From Opisthocomus hoazin (Eukaryota > Chordata > Aves > Opisthocomiformes > Opisthocomidae), in the NCBI RefSeq assembly GCF_030867145.1, contig NC_134414.1, positions 131,142,465 through 131,206,464 on the forward strand: 64,000 bases of DNA, read 5' to 3'. Below are positions 23,801-44,700 of this stretch, piece by piece. Position numbers and translations under genes: made by a program. The notes under the pieces were generated by a model. The model searched no databases and was not told where the DNA came from. It saw nothing but the letters and a program-made list of their open reading frames with translations. How positions within the stretch are numbered: position 1 is the first letter of the stretch; every line of letters starts with the position of its first letter.

Positions 23801-26057
23801 AGTCCAAAACCTTGGGTTGCAAGCCCAGTTTTGCAAGTGGAAGACAGTTTGTCAACTGAGAAGTGGAAGTAGGATTGTGAGCAAAAAAGATTGGGAACTT
23901 CTGACTTCACATGGGTGTATTTACATAAACCTTAAAGAAAAAAAGATGGCATAAGGAACCAGATGGCAAAACAAAAAAAATCAATAAATACACCCTAAAG
24001 GACAGTAGAGTTTTATTTATGAAAATATTAAACCATGTTTATATGACAGAATAGTCAAACTGAAAGAAAACCTTATTACTTGCAAATTTGTATGTGTGAT
24101 GCAGCTGCGGGGAAACAAAACCATTCTTGAGTGACTAGATATGTTTCTTCTGCTTTCCTCAATTTCTTTTAAGCCTTAATTAGAGACAGATGTTTCTTAT
24201 TTGCTTTCTTTTTTGTTTTCCAGCCTGAATAAAGCACAGTGCCAGCAGTAAACACCATCTCTGACATTTTTTTATGTGTCAGCTGCATCTGGCTGAGTCG
24301 GAGTCACAAACCAGTAAAATTCCAGCAAAGCAGTGCAAACTTTCACTCCTGCTGTCATTTCCATCAGGAGCAGGAAGGCAGCATTACTGCTGCTGGGGCT
24401 GCCACTCAGGAGCCTTGAAAATCCCGGAGTGTGTCTGAGAACCTTGTCCCTGGTAAAGAACGCCGGAGGCAGGCTGGAATGCTGTATACCGTGAACGCAG
24501 CTTCCCCTCCCATCGTCTTAGAGCTCTGCAAGTGATTTCTAATTGCTTGATTGGTATTCAGTTGTGTAGATCTGCAGTCTGTTTTCCATTTCTTCTTCCT
24601 CCTCTTCAGAGAGGCAATGGCTGGTAATAACAGTATGTAGAAGTAACCATTTCTCCTCCGATTTCATGCCCTTATTTTGGCATTGACCCCTTCAGTATCA
24701 TCCCCTGCAGAACGTTTTGTCATTAAGTGGCAGGGGTCTATATGCGAGATCTTTCCTTCTGAAGTAGGCTGTAGCATTTGTAATTATGCTTTTCAACTAC
24801 CTTTCAAATGTATTTTCATTCTAAGCAGTGTATCGAATACAGAAATTCATGAACTGCAACAATTACATAGCAAGGGGTTAGAAATTACTGTTCTGAAAAA
24901 GTCATCTGAGGACTAGTTGTGCCTTATTTGACAAATATTAGGCTTTTTACTCCCACATGTTTTGAGCAAGCACATATTTTACCTAGAACAGATTTTAAAG
25001 GCAAGTGCCCAACAGTTTTCCCATTGTCTTTCTCCCTTTTAACAGATGTGCTGTTGTTGTGCAGTCCTTGGGAGTCAGCCTTGCTTCCACTGCTGCACAT
25101 GCTAAATGGCTTTTTGGATAAAAAACTATTCTGCTTTCTTCCACCGACTGCTGTACCAGTAACTCCTACCCCAACTGCTGTTGTTCAGAGAAACGGAACC
25201 ATGTGGGAGGAGGGCATTAAGGTACCAGATACATCGAAGTTTTCTAGTGCCTCAGTTTTCAGGATGAATGAACCTGTAGGATAGAAATTCCTTGCTGCCA
25301 AATTTACTCTTAGTTCAAGCTAGATTTAGATACAAGGGGGAAGAAGTATTTATTTAGAGAATATAGAACAAATATCACAGTTATTAAGCTCTACAGGGAT
25401 GCAAATAATGTAAATGAGAGAAAGACACATTTAACCCATTTATCCTCATGATAAATCTTTCATGGGTTCCTTCCTTCCTGTCAGACAAACTCCTCACCTT
25501 ACCCATGTGCGTGCCTCTATCAATGGTGCCAAAGGAGCAGACCTCTACAGCACAACCATTCCGTGCTATCAGCATTTTGGGACTCTAGTTGCATCCCAGG
25601 GGTGCAGATTTGTCCATTAGTGTGTGGAGCACAAGAAGCGCAATGCTGGTGGGCACCATCGAACTTCATTTCCAGCGAAGGGAAAACAGTGAAGGGAAAC
25701 TCCAGCTCCCACACTCTGACGTCTCTCCATGGTGCAAACCTTGGCGGCTAAGTTAGGATGAGCGGGTGAGGTCCAAAGCACTCTCTTGATCCAGACTACA
25801 GTGCTAGTGTAGGGTGCACCCAGTAGTGTGGTTGGGGACCCAGGAACTGCAGGAGCAGCCTAGCCTTTAAGCTGCCAGCTTGGAGATGCTTTTTTTCCCC
25901 CAGGACATCTTGTTCCCTGGTTGTCCAGGGGGTGGTTTCAGCCTCCTTTCCTTTGCACTGCTGACTCCTTTGCAGCCCACTGACAACACTGAAGCGAGCT
26001 GTCTTGGGCTCAGGCAATGCCATCCCAAGATCAGACTCCCCATATCATGCGTGAGCG
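20861..26057. other. Intergenic sequence upstream of ADGRG7
   Basis: Should contain the ADGRG7 promoter, but I see no convincing TATA box or CpG island next to the start. It holds a short TG/TA-rich tract near 21.22-21.25 kb, a GC-richer block at 22.56-23.16 kb, and an 18-bp perfect palindrome at 22925-22942. No gene is recognised. Confidence 0.5.
22925..22942. repeat. 18-bp perfect palindrome
   Basis: AACCCCCTTAAGGGGGTT, self-complementary with no loop. It could form a short cruciform. No element is recognised around it. Confidence 0.6.
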
Positions 26058-26275
26058 CCTGCCTCCATGCCTTTCCCCAACACTGATGCAACAGTGAGGT
26101 CCCGAGTCATCTCCATGGGCAGAAACACCTTTCCGTTGTGAGCCAAGCTTCTGCCACACACTGAAGCCTGCCTCCATGCCTTTCCCCAACACTGATGCAA
26201 CAGTGAGGTCCCGAGTCATCTCCATGGGCAGAAACACCTTCCTGTTGTGAGCCAAGCTTCTGCCACACACTGAAG
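26058..26275. repeat. 109-bp tandem direct duplication
   Basis: Two head-to-tail copies, 26058-26166 and 26167-26275, each starting CCTGCCTCCATGCC and ending CACACACTGAAG. By eye they differ at only two bases (CTTTCCG versus CTTCCTG), so the duplication is recent or homogenised. The several similar minus-strand ORFs here simply reflect the duplication. Confidence 0.95.
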
Positions 26276-27107
26276 CCGGTCTCTTTTACACAGACCCAAT
26301 GCCAAAATGTGCATTTTACACGATTGTCCGAATGGGATGGGGCATGCAGCCTTGTCACCGGCTTTACCTTGAGGTTGACCATGAGGGTAAGCAGTCATGC
26401 TGGTGATGTGGTTGGAGATAGCTGACCCCAGCCCCAGCCCCAGCAGATATGGTGACACAGGTACATTTGATTTTCTAGTGGAAGCTGGTTGATTCCTTAA
26501 TTGGTTTATTTAAAGCTACTTCTAGATTTTTAAAGTTTCTGACTGGTAGTTTTCAGAAGTCTTATGCAACTCTTTCGGATTTGTGAGCAACCAGATGAAA
26601 TGGGAAATTAGGAAGTGCCGAATTTCCATCCCTTACCTGGTCCTGGAGAAATTTAGAAATTTTCCTATGTACAGGTAAGTGCATCCCACCTGAAGTTCTC
26701 CATAGTTGACAAAAAAACACTCTCTGTCAAATATGTAGCAAAGTGGTACCAAATCCATGGAATAATGAAAGCAAGCCATAGGACTGATATGTTTAATGAA
26801 CAATCAATTTATGCCCAAAATACAGTTGGAGAGTGGCCAAAATTATTTTCTATTTTTTGTCAGGTACATTCCCTAGTTTAAATTTTAGAAACTGGTGAAA
26901 AATATGAAGAGGACAAAATCTGTATTTGCCAACATTTCTTCAAGTATCTCAGTTTTTTCTTTCAGAGTGCATTTTCAACTTACAGCAGAAAAATATTTTT
27001 GTTTTTTTCTTTGAAGGAAAAAGGGATCAAAGTCAAATAAAATCCTAAATATTTTTATTATTAAGCTTGCCAAAACAGAAAGATCCCGTTCATGCAGTTG
27101 TGCTTAC

Positions 27108-27243
27108 TTGGCTTGCTGGCTGCTCCATCATGTATGACAAAGGAGAGCAGATCCAGATCTGGGACCTCCTTTTTTTCATGCATTTGACTTTTGTGGATCT
27201 GTGAAACTCTTACTTCCCACACCTCAGAAAGAGTTGTTTTCAC
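27108..27243 (-). CDS. Unrecognised exon-like segment B (about 45 codons)
   Basis: An open segment between a good acceptor (CATTTACAATACAG) and a good donor (CCAA|GTAAGC), starting in phase 0 and ending in phase 1. The peptide begins VKTTLSEVWEVRVSQ, continues with MHEKKEVPDLDLLSF, and its composition looks coding. Its phase matches segment A (27803-27937), so the two splice to a 90-residue open frame. Strand and position put it between TMEM45A and ADGRG7. I do not recognise the protein. It could be part of an unannotated gene, an upstream exon of ADGRG7 transcripts, or a decayed gene remnant. Confidence 0.4.
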
Positions 27244-27802
27244 CTGTATTGTAAATGACAGTTAAATAGTAAAAATCCAGGGAACTTGCCAAGGCAGCAC
27301 TGACCTTTCCTGAATTCGAGTGCAATTTGTTCAAAGGTCTGGGTGAGCCTATCCCATGCCATCCTGCCCCATAAATGGTTATATTTTTTCCCCTGAGAAC
27401 ACAACAGACATCTTATATGAATAAATCAATTTTATTTAAATAAAATTACAAGCATATCTTGTCTATTATAAACTACCATATAGTTTTTCAAAGGCAACGA
27501 TATTTAACAATAATTTAAATTTTCTTGAGAGCAGCTACCTTTTTCTGAGTCGCGTTTGTAAACTTGTCAGACTTCCCTCCACTCATTCAACTCAAGCAAA
27601 ATCTGTTGCTAGTGAAATGCCGAGGATTGTACCTTTTTCATCATCACAGGTGCCTTGCTGTTCCTGGGCATCTCTTTTGAAAAATGCTTGAGAAGAACGG
27701 GTCAGGTGTTCTGCGTAGCAAAAACCCACCCTGAAAGAGGGTGTTTCTTTCCTTTGTGGCACCAAAAATACATCAGGTACAAAACTCCGCTGTGACACTC
27801 AC

Positions 27803-27937
27803 TCTGCGTGTACTGTAAGTATTGAAAATTAAATCCAAGAGACTGCTGTTTCTTTGAGGCTTCTGGATCTGTTTTTCCTTGTATTTCTTCAAGCTTAATA
27901 ATGCAATTCCACCTTCTCTTACGCGAAGAGAGAGTTT
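27803..27937 (-). CDS. Unrecognised exon-like segment A (45 codons)
   Basis: Open phase 0-0 segment of 135 bp between acceptor GCTTCTTACAG and a consensus donor CGCAGA|GTGAGT. The peptide starts KLSLRVREGGIALLS and contains NSSLLDLIFNTYSTRR. Composition is protein-like, with no low complexity. It joins in phase to segment B downstream and is phase-compatible with the possible segment at 28336-28500 upstream. No family is recognised; no signal peptide or membrane helix is visible. Confidence 0.4.
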
Positions 27938-28335
27938 CTGTAAGAAGCCTGTCCTACAGTTCTGTGTCACAGACTGCATTAACCTCCAGTCTGGGCTTCT
28001 TTAAAGGCATCTTTGCTAAGCACGGCTGCATCAAAACCAGCAGATGTGTCTGGTGGGCTTAGTCGTCCAGTTCTCTCATCGATTGTGGGACATTCACAGC
28101 AGGGAGACAGAGGGAGCTGCACGTGATACCTCTCGGCAGGCTGCGTCGTGCTCAGGTTTTCTCCCAGGAAAACGCACAGACCTACAGCCACTGCTGGGCT
28201 GATGCCCAGTTGCAGGGGAGCACGGAGCCAGAGCCACCAGGCTGAGGTGGTCACAGGAGGGCCACCGCAGGCAGATGCTTTTCTGGCCATCGCACTTGAC
28301 TACAGGCACTTTTTGTTTCTGAAAAAGCATTTTTT

Positions 28336-28500
28336 TCAAAAGGAGAGTTTGCTAAGCACCCTCCACGTCCACAGCTCGCTCAGGTTATTGAATCCCGTGA
28401 GGCTCACTTCATCAACTGATGTTGGCTTATCGTGACAGACTTTTGTAATAATCCTGAAGTTCTCTTTGATACATAACCTGATGGTCTTCACTGCCCAGCA
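28336..28500 (-). CDS. Possible third exon-like segment, unrecognised
   Basis: Open frame after an acceptor-like TTTCTGCAG. The peptide runs CWAVKTIRLCIKENF, then SVDEVSLTGFNNLSELW, to a stop at 28336-28338. The LSELWTWRV stretch loosely recalls LSEVWEVRV of segment B. If it is an exon, the donor would be TGGAGG|GTGCTT (phase 0), which is weak; the frame could instead end here. This is weaker than segments A and B. Confidence 0.22.
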   Translation of the reverse strand, partial: CWAVKTIRLCIKENFRIITKVCHDKPTSVDEVSLTGFNNLSELWTWRVLSKLSF

Positions 28501-31013
28501 CTGCAGAAATTTTATACCCCAGCCATTCTAACAGGAATAAAATTCTGCCCTTTAAAAAAATCCCAACAATTTAGAGACAAGAGTGATGTGGTGCAGTGAA
28601 GGTAAGATTATAGCTAGGTGTGATGACATGGTGCAGTTGACCAATGTATCCCTGCTGCAGTTAACAGGCAAGCTCCTCAGCAAAGCTGTGGATCTTCTTT
28701 CTGGTTTATGCCAACAGAAAATCTGATTTTAATGGAACCACAGTAATGAAACTCAAGTCTTAGATTTGCAGAGCAGAGTAAATATCAATTAATTCAGAGA
28801 TTACAGTGAGACCACTGTAAAGCTGAGACACAGAGCTACAAAAATGCCATACCAATGCCTAGCTTACAAGAATGTCCTGAGACAGGCTAGTTTGCCAAAA
28901 TCTCCAAGATCCTTCAGAGAAAGGCACTGAAGAAGGGCAAACAGTTTTTAAGAAAAGCAGTGATCTTTGGCTAGCAGTCTGCAGTTTCCCATTTTACATT
29001 TGTAAACGTAGAAGTGTATGGGAGCCAACTGTTCTTGCTTTCCAAAGCAGATTCATCTGGATAATCTGACACCTGGTTGCAAATGTCACTTCACAATACT
29101 TTGCAAAGATCTAAAATAATTTTAAAAATAACGAACTTAAGTCTTCTAAGAAGACATATGAAAGCTCAGCCACTTTATAGTGCTTTTCTTCCTGCTTAGG
29201 TTATCCCTTTAGTTTAGTGATACAGCACCTTAATATTTGTACAGTATTAGATATATTTATCAAGAAAAGCACTGAAGAAACTTGCATTGTTCCTGCCTAT
29301 GAGAAGCAAAGTACTTTCTGAAGGTCTCCTTTAGAATAAAAGACCTCACTGATTTTGGCGAAGTATTGATAAATGTGGCAGTCTAAAATTCAGCATTAAC
29401 AGCACGTGCAGCTAAGGAAAGCTTTCCTTGAAAAAGGTAGATCTTAAAAATGAAGCGAATTTTTATGTTGCATTGAAGGTAAAATAGCTTTAGAAACAGC
29501 TTTTTTTTTTTCTTCCTGAGCCCTGGAATCCCTTTGAGCTACAAAATTGTTTTATTACCTATCTTTTTAAGCAGTCAGCTTACTACAATTAGTGATTTTA
29601 TGCTACTCATTTTTGTTTCACACTGAAAAAAATATAGGGGAAGCTCAAAAGTGGAGGGACCAGATCCTACCGCTCTCATTCATCTACCAGAGTCCAGCTC
29701 TGCATTCCCTTAGGAGCATCTGGAAATACATGAATAACAGAAGAAACACGCTTCTGCAGCACCAACCCTGGCAAAGTGACACTATATGAATAGAATCTGT
29801 TGTCCTGCAGTAGACTGTTTCTGACAATACTTAGACAATAATATTTTTAGGACGTGTTCTGAAGGGAAGGGGCTGTTTTCCAGAATGACCACCTTACCAT
29901 GATCACCTTACCACTGATGGATACGTAAAATGGCCCATGGCCATCAGCATGCATCCCCTGATCCGTCCTCAGGAAAAAAGAGCATAAATGCTGCTGTGCT
30001 GCAAGCTGCCCATGTCACTCTCTCAAAATACATATTTAGAGCCAGAGTGATGCTTCAAAAGTGCACCCCTTAGGGGCAGTGTGCTAATATACAACATCAT
30101 TTTCTGATGTTTTTTGCCACGTGTCAGTTATTTCCCTTTTGCTGAGGTTGGAGCACATCCCAAGCGACACTGAGCTCTGGGGAGTGCACCCTACTCTTCA
30201 CCATATCAAGACTTCAGTTTTGGCAGAGAAAATAAATACAATAAAAAAAATTATTTTTTAATTCACTCATTGCTGTGGATAGCTGGGCAGGGAGATCCTA
30301 CGAAGGCAACATCTGCCTTCCCACAGCTCACTGTGCAGCACCTTGCAGGCTGCCCAGTGCTTGCCGGGGCGATGGATGCAAATCTGCCTCATTCTGCCCT
30401 CTCCTTACCCAGGTGCTGGGTCAAGTCACAGGTCTACTATGAACCCTGCTGAAAAACATCAAATCCCATCAAAAAAAAGGAGGTAACTTTGGGAAAGAAA
30501 CTGGCTTTGTGCCTGGGCACTGCCCCACTGGACACCCGTCAGCCTTTCTGGAAAAGAAGTTGCTCTAGGCGCTGAGGGAAAGCAGAGTCACTTCACTGCC
30601 TTTCCAAGTCAAATGACAGCAAAGAGGCAGGACTATCTAGGCACGAGAATGGATAATGGCAGTGGCTTTTGATCATCATACACCTCTTTGGTCCTCCTAC
30701 CAAGCTTGGTAGGGTCTGTGTGGGAGTGAACACACACAACACTTTTCAAGGCAATGCTGAGCAGGTTTGCAGTGAGTAGTTCTTTCCATTTAACATAAAG
30801 CCACAAGCAGAGATATGAAGTGTTATACGAGACACCTGCAAGACTCTGATTTTTTTTTCTTGTTCTTGTTCTGATTGTTTTGTCTTGTTTCCAGGTCTGC
30901 ACAGTTATTTATGCACTGTTACTTGCAGGGCAACAAACATGCTTATTTGGACACGCTAATTATGGAAACTTAACAGTCTGTTCAGCAGCAGCTGGAAAAC
31001 ATTTGGCTTAGCT
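28501..31013. other. Intergenic sequence downstream of TMEM45A
   Basis: AT-rich, no gene recognised. It may include distal 3' UTR of TMEM45A. Confidence 0.4.
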
Positions 31014-31019
31014 TTTAAT
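31014..31019 (-). terminator. Possible TMEM45A polyadenylation signal ATTAAA
   Basis: Minus-strand ATTAAA about 300 bases after the TMEM45A stop codon. It is the nearest plausible signal I found; a canonical AATAAA on this strand occurs only much further down (near 29.55 kb). Confidence 0.3.
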
Positions 31020-31314
31020 GAGGCAAACACAGAAACTTCATCATGCCACCTTATCCAGCCCAAGTCTGTCTAATACTAGTCTGGTTTTCTTTGAAACATG
31101 TGATAAGCAAGGTACTGGTGCAACCACTGCAAATGGGTACCGAGCTTATCCTCCGCAAATAAAGACGTAACTGTGTAGCTGTAGACAATACTCGGGGGAT
31201 GATATTTGCATAGCAAGTTGTAGTAAAGAATGAATAAGATGCCAAACAAATCTGGAAATGAGGTATCAATTAGCCTAATGGTAGAGCGAGTAAGCTAGTC
31301 AAGCCACATTCATG

Positions 31315-38746
<7,432 letters not shown>

Positions 38747-38749
38747 TTA

Positions 38750-41700
38750 CTGCCAGGCAATACCTGAAGGTGGAACAATGCAGATGACTGATTATGGGAA
38801 TAGTAGGAGAGAGAACTCTGTGGGTTATAATTTTAAAGTATCTCCTTGCATAGATCAAAAAGGTGTCACTGAATTAGGTATTCACACTTCATTTAAAAGT
38901 AAATTTGAGTACTTATCTTCCCTGCTGTTCAAAACACCCAGCCAGTCTCCCCAGTTTCATAGCTTTGTAGAACAAGAGTAAGAGACCCAAATGCAAAGCA
39001 CCTGACCTGAAATGCAGAGCTGGCCGTTGGCAAGTTAAGAGAAAAAAAGGCATAGTATACTATGTCATGCTGTTGAAGTTGTACTAGCAAAAGCGAGAAC
39101 AAAAATCTTCACAATTTGGTTCTTTGACCTTTAGGGAGGGTTTTATGTTGCTTTACTCCGCAAACAGAAATCAAGACAATACCTGACTGAAGGAAAAATT
39201 AATTGCGTACAGATCCGATGAGTAACTATTCACTAATAGATTGTATTTTTTTTTCAATCCAGATGTCTCATTATGATTTACAAATATCAAGTCATTCTCA
39301 ATATTTGATAGGTGAATTATTGTCCCGGTTTTGACAAACTGGCATACTAAATCTTTGCACAGGCAACAATCAAGAATAACCACTTTAGAAGCATTGGCAA
39401 GCTGTACTTTCTGTTATTATCATTGCTGACTTAAAAATCCGATCGCCACTACACTGGAGCCATCCGGTTATGAACAGAACATGGAGGCTCTGGTATATTT
39501 TTCTTTTCAGAAGTATTTCCTATGGTCAGCTCTGCATAAGAAGTTTTAAACTGCGGCTTGTGGGCCATGGCATACTTGCAGCTGGTTCACGTAATGCTGT
39601 CTAGTCACGTAGCATGAGCCCTCTCCTATTTCTGGAGGCTAAACTCCACTGAAAGCATTAATTTTTATTTTTTTTTAAGAAGAGAAATTTTTCCACATGC
39701 ACAGGTCTTGAAGCTGCCATAACATTATTACCCAGCTACATGAGGAGAGGTGACATAAATAGCCACAAAGGAGAAGAAAAAAACCACCACTGTTCACGTG
39801 CAGCACAAGGCAGGCTGTGATTTAAACAGGGATGCTGAAGAGGGTCCTGCCCCTGCTGCCTGTGCCCTCCTCTTCCAGAGCTGATTTCTCCCACTGTAAG
39901 GGCTGCAGAAGTGGAGGGGTGAGCTTTAAAAGCTTTCCCTAGATAAAACTCCCCTTAGCTAATTTCTAGCGAAGTATTACTGAAGTACAAGAAAAGGGAA
40001 AAGTGACACTGGATGCCCAAGCAAGCCCATTTCTGGATGTGTCCTCGCAGGTATTGCCAGTGCTGGCATCTGCATGTCAAAGCCTGGAAGGAAAGCATGC
40101 CGAGATGGCTGCACCGAGCCCGGGGAAGGCTCCCGGGGAAGCAGCACCTGCCAGCCGTGGGGCAGCCAAAGGGGCAATGAGGGATGCATTTATGTATTCT
40201 TATGAAACATAAAGGACTCCATGTGGGATTTCCGCTGTGTGGGGAAGGGCTCCTGCACACCGCTTGTCTCCCGTCAAGAAGACAAGCAAGGGTGCCATGC
40301 CTCGAGCCGTCGTGGGGGACTTTGCCTCTCCTGGTGTCCAGGCGGTCACTCAGATCAGAGCAGCAGAAGACGTGTGGAGGAGCGAGCAGTGGCAGACCTG
40401 GCAGGCGGCTCTCCGCACCGGCACCCCAGCCACCAGGATGGTGATGACCATAGGGCAGGAGGAGGAGGTGGCAGATGAGGTTCCAAGGGTTGGGAGAGCC
40501 TTTCTCTGCCTCCTCTGCCTCCCCCACCACCCTTGAAGTCCCTCTGGGTTGATGCCTGTGTGTGGTATTTGGAGGTGGGGAAGGCTCGCTCGCAGCCGAG
40601 CTCTCAGTGCTGCGGCTGCAGGACTCTGCCCCACAGCTCACGCCCAGCCCCTGCCGCCTCGCAGAAGAGGTACCCCATTTCGGGACATCTTTATTTCAGA
40701 GAGTCCGACCAGCTTGTGCATTGCTGCCAGTACTCACTGCGGCATTGTTTGCCTCAAAAAAGTGCAGTATCAACCGGAGCTGAAGTTTTAGACAGTTGCC
40801 TAAACTTCGCTTTGAACGTTGAAATACTTCTTTTGCTTTGAAAGCCTCAATTTCTGGTTCTTCTAAAACTTGCCGGCCTGAAAGGCATTGCTGTCTTTCA
40901 GACATGTTGGGGTTTTTCCTTATTTGAATGAAAAGAAGAGGGGAAGAGTGGGGAGTGGCCTTCCCTCGCCACGTGTCTGATCTCACTGAACACCATTCAT
41001 TAGAATGGCTTTATTCATTAGATATTTCATTATTCACCACAGGTATACAGAACCCCAAATGGAAAGATTTACCCTGTACCCCACATCAAAGCAAGATACT
41101 GGATTAAAAAGGTAAATGAAACCTCTGAGAAGCCTCTCTCTGTGAGCACAGCTGCAGTATGGGTCAAATGAAGAACAGTGTGTTACCGTCCTTTGTAGTG
41201 CATGGTATACAAAACTGCAAAAGTAATTCTCAGCCCATAAATTCATACCTGCCTTATCCAGAGCTCTAATCACTGCAGGGTTTTTCTGCTCTAAATCTGG
41301 GTAATCCAACAAGATATTCTGTTTAAAACTAATTTTTGCCTTTCAAAACAAGGCAAAAGAAGAAAAGGAAAAGTCTGATACAGCAGTTACTGCTGCATAT
41401 CCAATATAAACAAAACAGAACAAGAAAATTTTATTTTTGGCTATAAGCAATACAATCACGTATATTAGCTTTAGGGAGTGTAAACCTCAGTTTGAGTTAA
41501 TCCAAAAATGTTGGGGATTATTTGTAGGATTTCTCTAGAAAGAGACACGTCAGAGCTGCCAGCCTGCTGCTGTGGCAGACCTTTGGAACACTGAAACTCA
41601 ACACAGCTGGCCCCAGAGAGGAGTTATTTCAGTTACACTTTAAATAACAAGTAAACTTGAAAACAGCACAACAGAGCTCATCTTAAACTGATTAAACTTC

Positions 41701-44700
41701 CCAGTTCATGAATTTTCACTTATCAGGCCTGAGAGTTTATTTTGGCGAGGCTAGAAGTCAGCTGCCAGCACCCACAGTTCTCAAGCGACTGGCAAGTTTT
41801 GCCCGCAAGTAAACCAGGTGATATCGCGTGGTTTGGGGGCTTAGTATGACACTGGGGACACGGCGAGGATACGCGGAGCCTCGCCTGCACGAAGGCCAGT
41901 GCGGGGTCAGGAGGTGGATCTGGGAGGTGTGAGGCAGGGGTGCAGCGGGGGGTGAAACGAGAGGAGGGCAGGACAGCAGGCTGCTGCCTTTTGGCGCTGC
42001 GCTTTGGCATCCCCCTGGGCAGCCCAGGACAGAGCAGCTCCTGCCAGCTCTTCTGCACGGCTCGGGAGCCAGCCAGTTTTGGTATCTCAGGTGTTATTTA
42101 TTGGATAAAGATGGCATCAGCGTGTTATGACAATACTTAATAAATTGGAGGGTTTATTTTTTACAGAGCCTTAACCCATAAGCTGGCAAACAAATCACTG
42201 GAGGACTGACATTGCGAAATGTGTAAATCTCAGACCCTCTTTTATCCTCAATGATTTCAGGGCCAGGGTGCTGGCAGAGCCACAGCCACGTTCTCAGCAG
42301 CAAACCTTCCGTGCTGCCCGCCACCTTCCCCAGAGCACATCATCTGCCAGAGACACAAGCAGAGAAAATCCAGAGGCTGCCCCGCACCTGGGTGCCGTGA
42401 GGTCTGGGTTCGGCCATGCAGGGTCTGCCCACGCTCCCTCCACTGTCCCCTGAAGCTGCACCAGGTGTTCCATGCATACCTGCAGCTGGTGACCTGCTTG
42501 CACAGCCTCAGCCTTGCCCAAATCCTGCTCCTAACCCCGCCAGGCAAAGCCATCAGTGCTGGTGCCTGCAAGTGGCACGCAGGCAGCTGGCGTCACGCGG
42601 CCATAGCCCTCACCATGGATGACAGCATTTGGCTTTCCAGTGAGCACAAGCAGACTCCCTGGCCATTGCTGGTCAAATCACCCCTGTTACCTGCTGTGTG
42701 CACCCCTGGGATCCCTGCAGGCTCACCCAGCTTTTCATGTCTCCACCCTGAAGCCTCACCACCCAGGACCCTTCCACCACCACCAGCAGCCGTGGGGCCG
42801 CAGCAGCCAGGGCACCAGCAAATTTTGGACTCTGGTAATGCAAATTTTGGACTGTATCTGGGGGAAGCTCCCTCCCCACCGAGCAGCAGGGCTGTCACCC
42901 CGAGGAGTGTGCCCAAGAACCACACAAGGCACGTGCTCCAGCCCAGGTTTGGGCTCTCCACAGCAAGTACTCCTCAAAACCGTGCTCTCGGGAGACTGTA
43001 GGGTATGCCAGGAGGGGAGACTGCTGGCAGCTTTCAAGGGCACCCATGAGCCTTAACTGCCCCAAGCAGCCTCACCCAGGACACCCACCCTGGCACTCCT
43101 GCCCAGGGGCCTATGGTTGCAGGGGAACTAGAGAAAAAGGTAATTAGGCGTAATTATGGCAATAAACTCAATTGTTGAGGTAGTTCATCAGTTTTAAGTA
43201 CCAGACAATGTTTCTGCAGCTAACTGGAATAAAGGACAAAAACAATTTGCAGCTACCTGTGAGTGTGAGATGCTTTTTTTTTTTCACATGTGAGAAGTCC
43301 AGGCTAGGGTTTTCTTGTGATAATCAAAGAAAGCTCTGCACGACTCAGCCTTTTGCAGCAACTAGAAAGCTGCATAGTACAGCAAGAGTGTTTTACACTC
43401 AAGCTTTGCCTACCGAATATAGGTTGTTGACAGTTGCCCCCAAATTCCCTGTGTAGCAGTAATGCTTTTTGCACCTGGGATGTTCACCCCTTGGTTCAGG
43501 TTGCATCTTACTTCTTGGGGTCAGAAGGGAATATGGGGATCGTCTGGCAAAGGAGGAGATGAGAAAAGGCAGTTTCCAAGCGAGCATTCAAGAAAAGGTA
43601 TGCATTTTTGTGGGTATTAAAAGCTGCCTTTTTAGCCTGAAATTTCTCACTTCCACCAGCAGAAGCACGAAAGGCAGGCAAGAAACAGACTTATATGATT
43701 GATTTAAACATCTTCTGACTGTTCCTGATCCCTTGAGGCCACTCATGTGGGGACTAAGGCAAGACTGACAAGTGGGACGGAGAAACTAGCTATACCACCT
43801 GGCTACTCAGGCGGCTGCTCAATCGCTTCTTGAAGAACTAGATTAGTTTCCCTTTTTCTCCTTGTCCCTTTAGAAAAAGCGAGGGGCTTAGGCAGCGTAA
43901 CCTGTGCCAGACGGGGAGACCAACGGTAACCGAGGCAGACCCAGCCCTGCAGCAGGCAGCTTCCCCTCCCTGCACATCTCCTGCCGCAGCAGTATGCCTT
44001 GCAATTTCCTGTGCTTATCAAGCACTGGGGGATGTTAATGAGGACTGCCAACCAGAAATGTGGGGTTTTTCCAGAAATGGCACAAGTTATGAGGCCACAA
44101 ACTCACTCCGCTGTAATGCATTCGTTTCTGCTACAGAACCATATGATGACAAAAGTTAAACCCGAAGTGTAAACATTAGCAAACTTACTGCAACGGTAAA
44201 ACTGAAGCGTTATTTTTCTCCCGTATGCTAGATTTTGAGACACTTCTAGACACTTTCCAGTCAGTGCACAAGATGTGGTCATACGGCTTTTACCAAAAAC
44301 CAGAATCCAGAAAAGTTGAATACATCAAAGACAAAGAAAATCACAGCCATGTTTACTTCAGTACCAAAGTCTCCTACTTGCAGTTAAAGAGGTATTCACA
44401 AGGTAAATGCCTTTTCTCCTGCAGCCATTAAATTGTGAACATCACGGAGAGCCACACTGATCTGAAAAACAACGTCTGCTGTAATTACTTTGTTCACTGA
44501 ATGCAGCAGCGACTTCATGTCATGTCTAAAAGCGTTTCAGCAGCTACAGCCCCCCGTTTCCAGATGAGATCACTGCTCTGGTGTTAAGGAAATACTCATC
44601 TGGCACCTATAGCTCCTTCAGAATTAGACTGGAACTAAGTATTGTGTATGCTAATGAAAGCAGGACCCAAGACTTCTTGAAATACTAAAAAATGACAGTA

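Noticed and set aside
24919..25284. 121-codon plus-strand ORF
   Set aside because: No recognisable domain, no splice context, flanked by AT-rich intergenic sequence.
26547..26674. Possible plus-strand exon ending in a consensus donor TACAG|GTAAGT
   Set aside because: About 40 codons with no family match, no partner exon on the plus strand, and a competing minus-strand donor in the same stretch.
31270..31310. tRNA-like A box (TAGCCTAATGG) just downstream of the TMEM45A stop
   Set aside because: No B box (GGTTCGA-type) follows at the needed distance and no cloverleaf can be drawn.
42257..43056. Several ORFs above 100 codons on both strands
   Set aside because: GC-rich intronic block with mutually overlapping frames and no domain.
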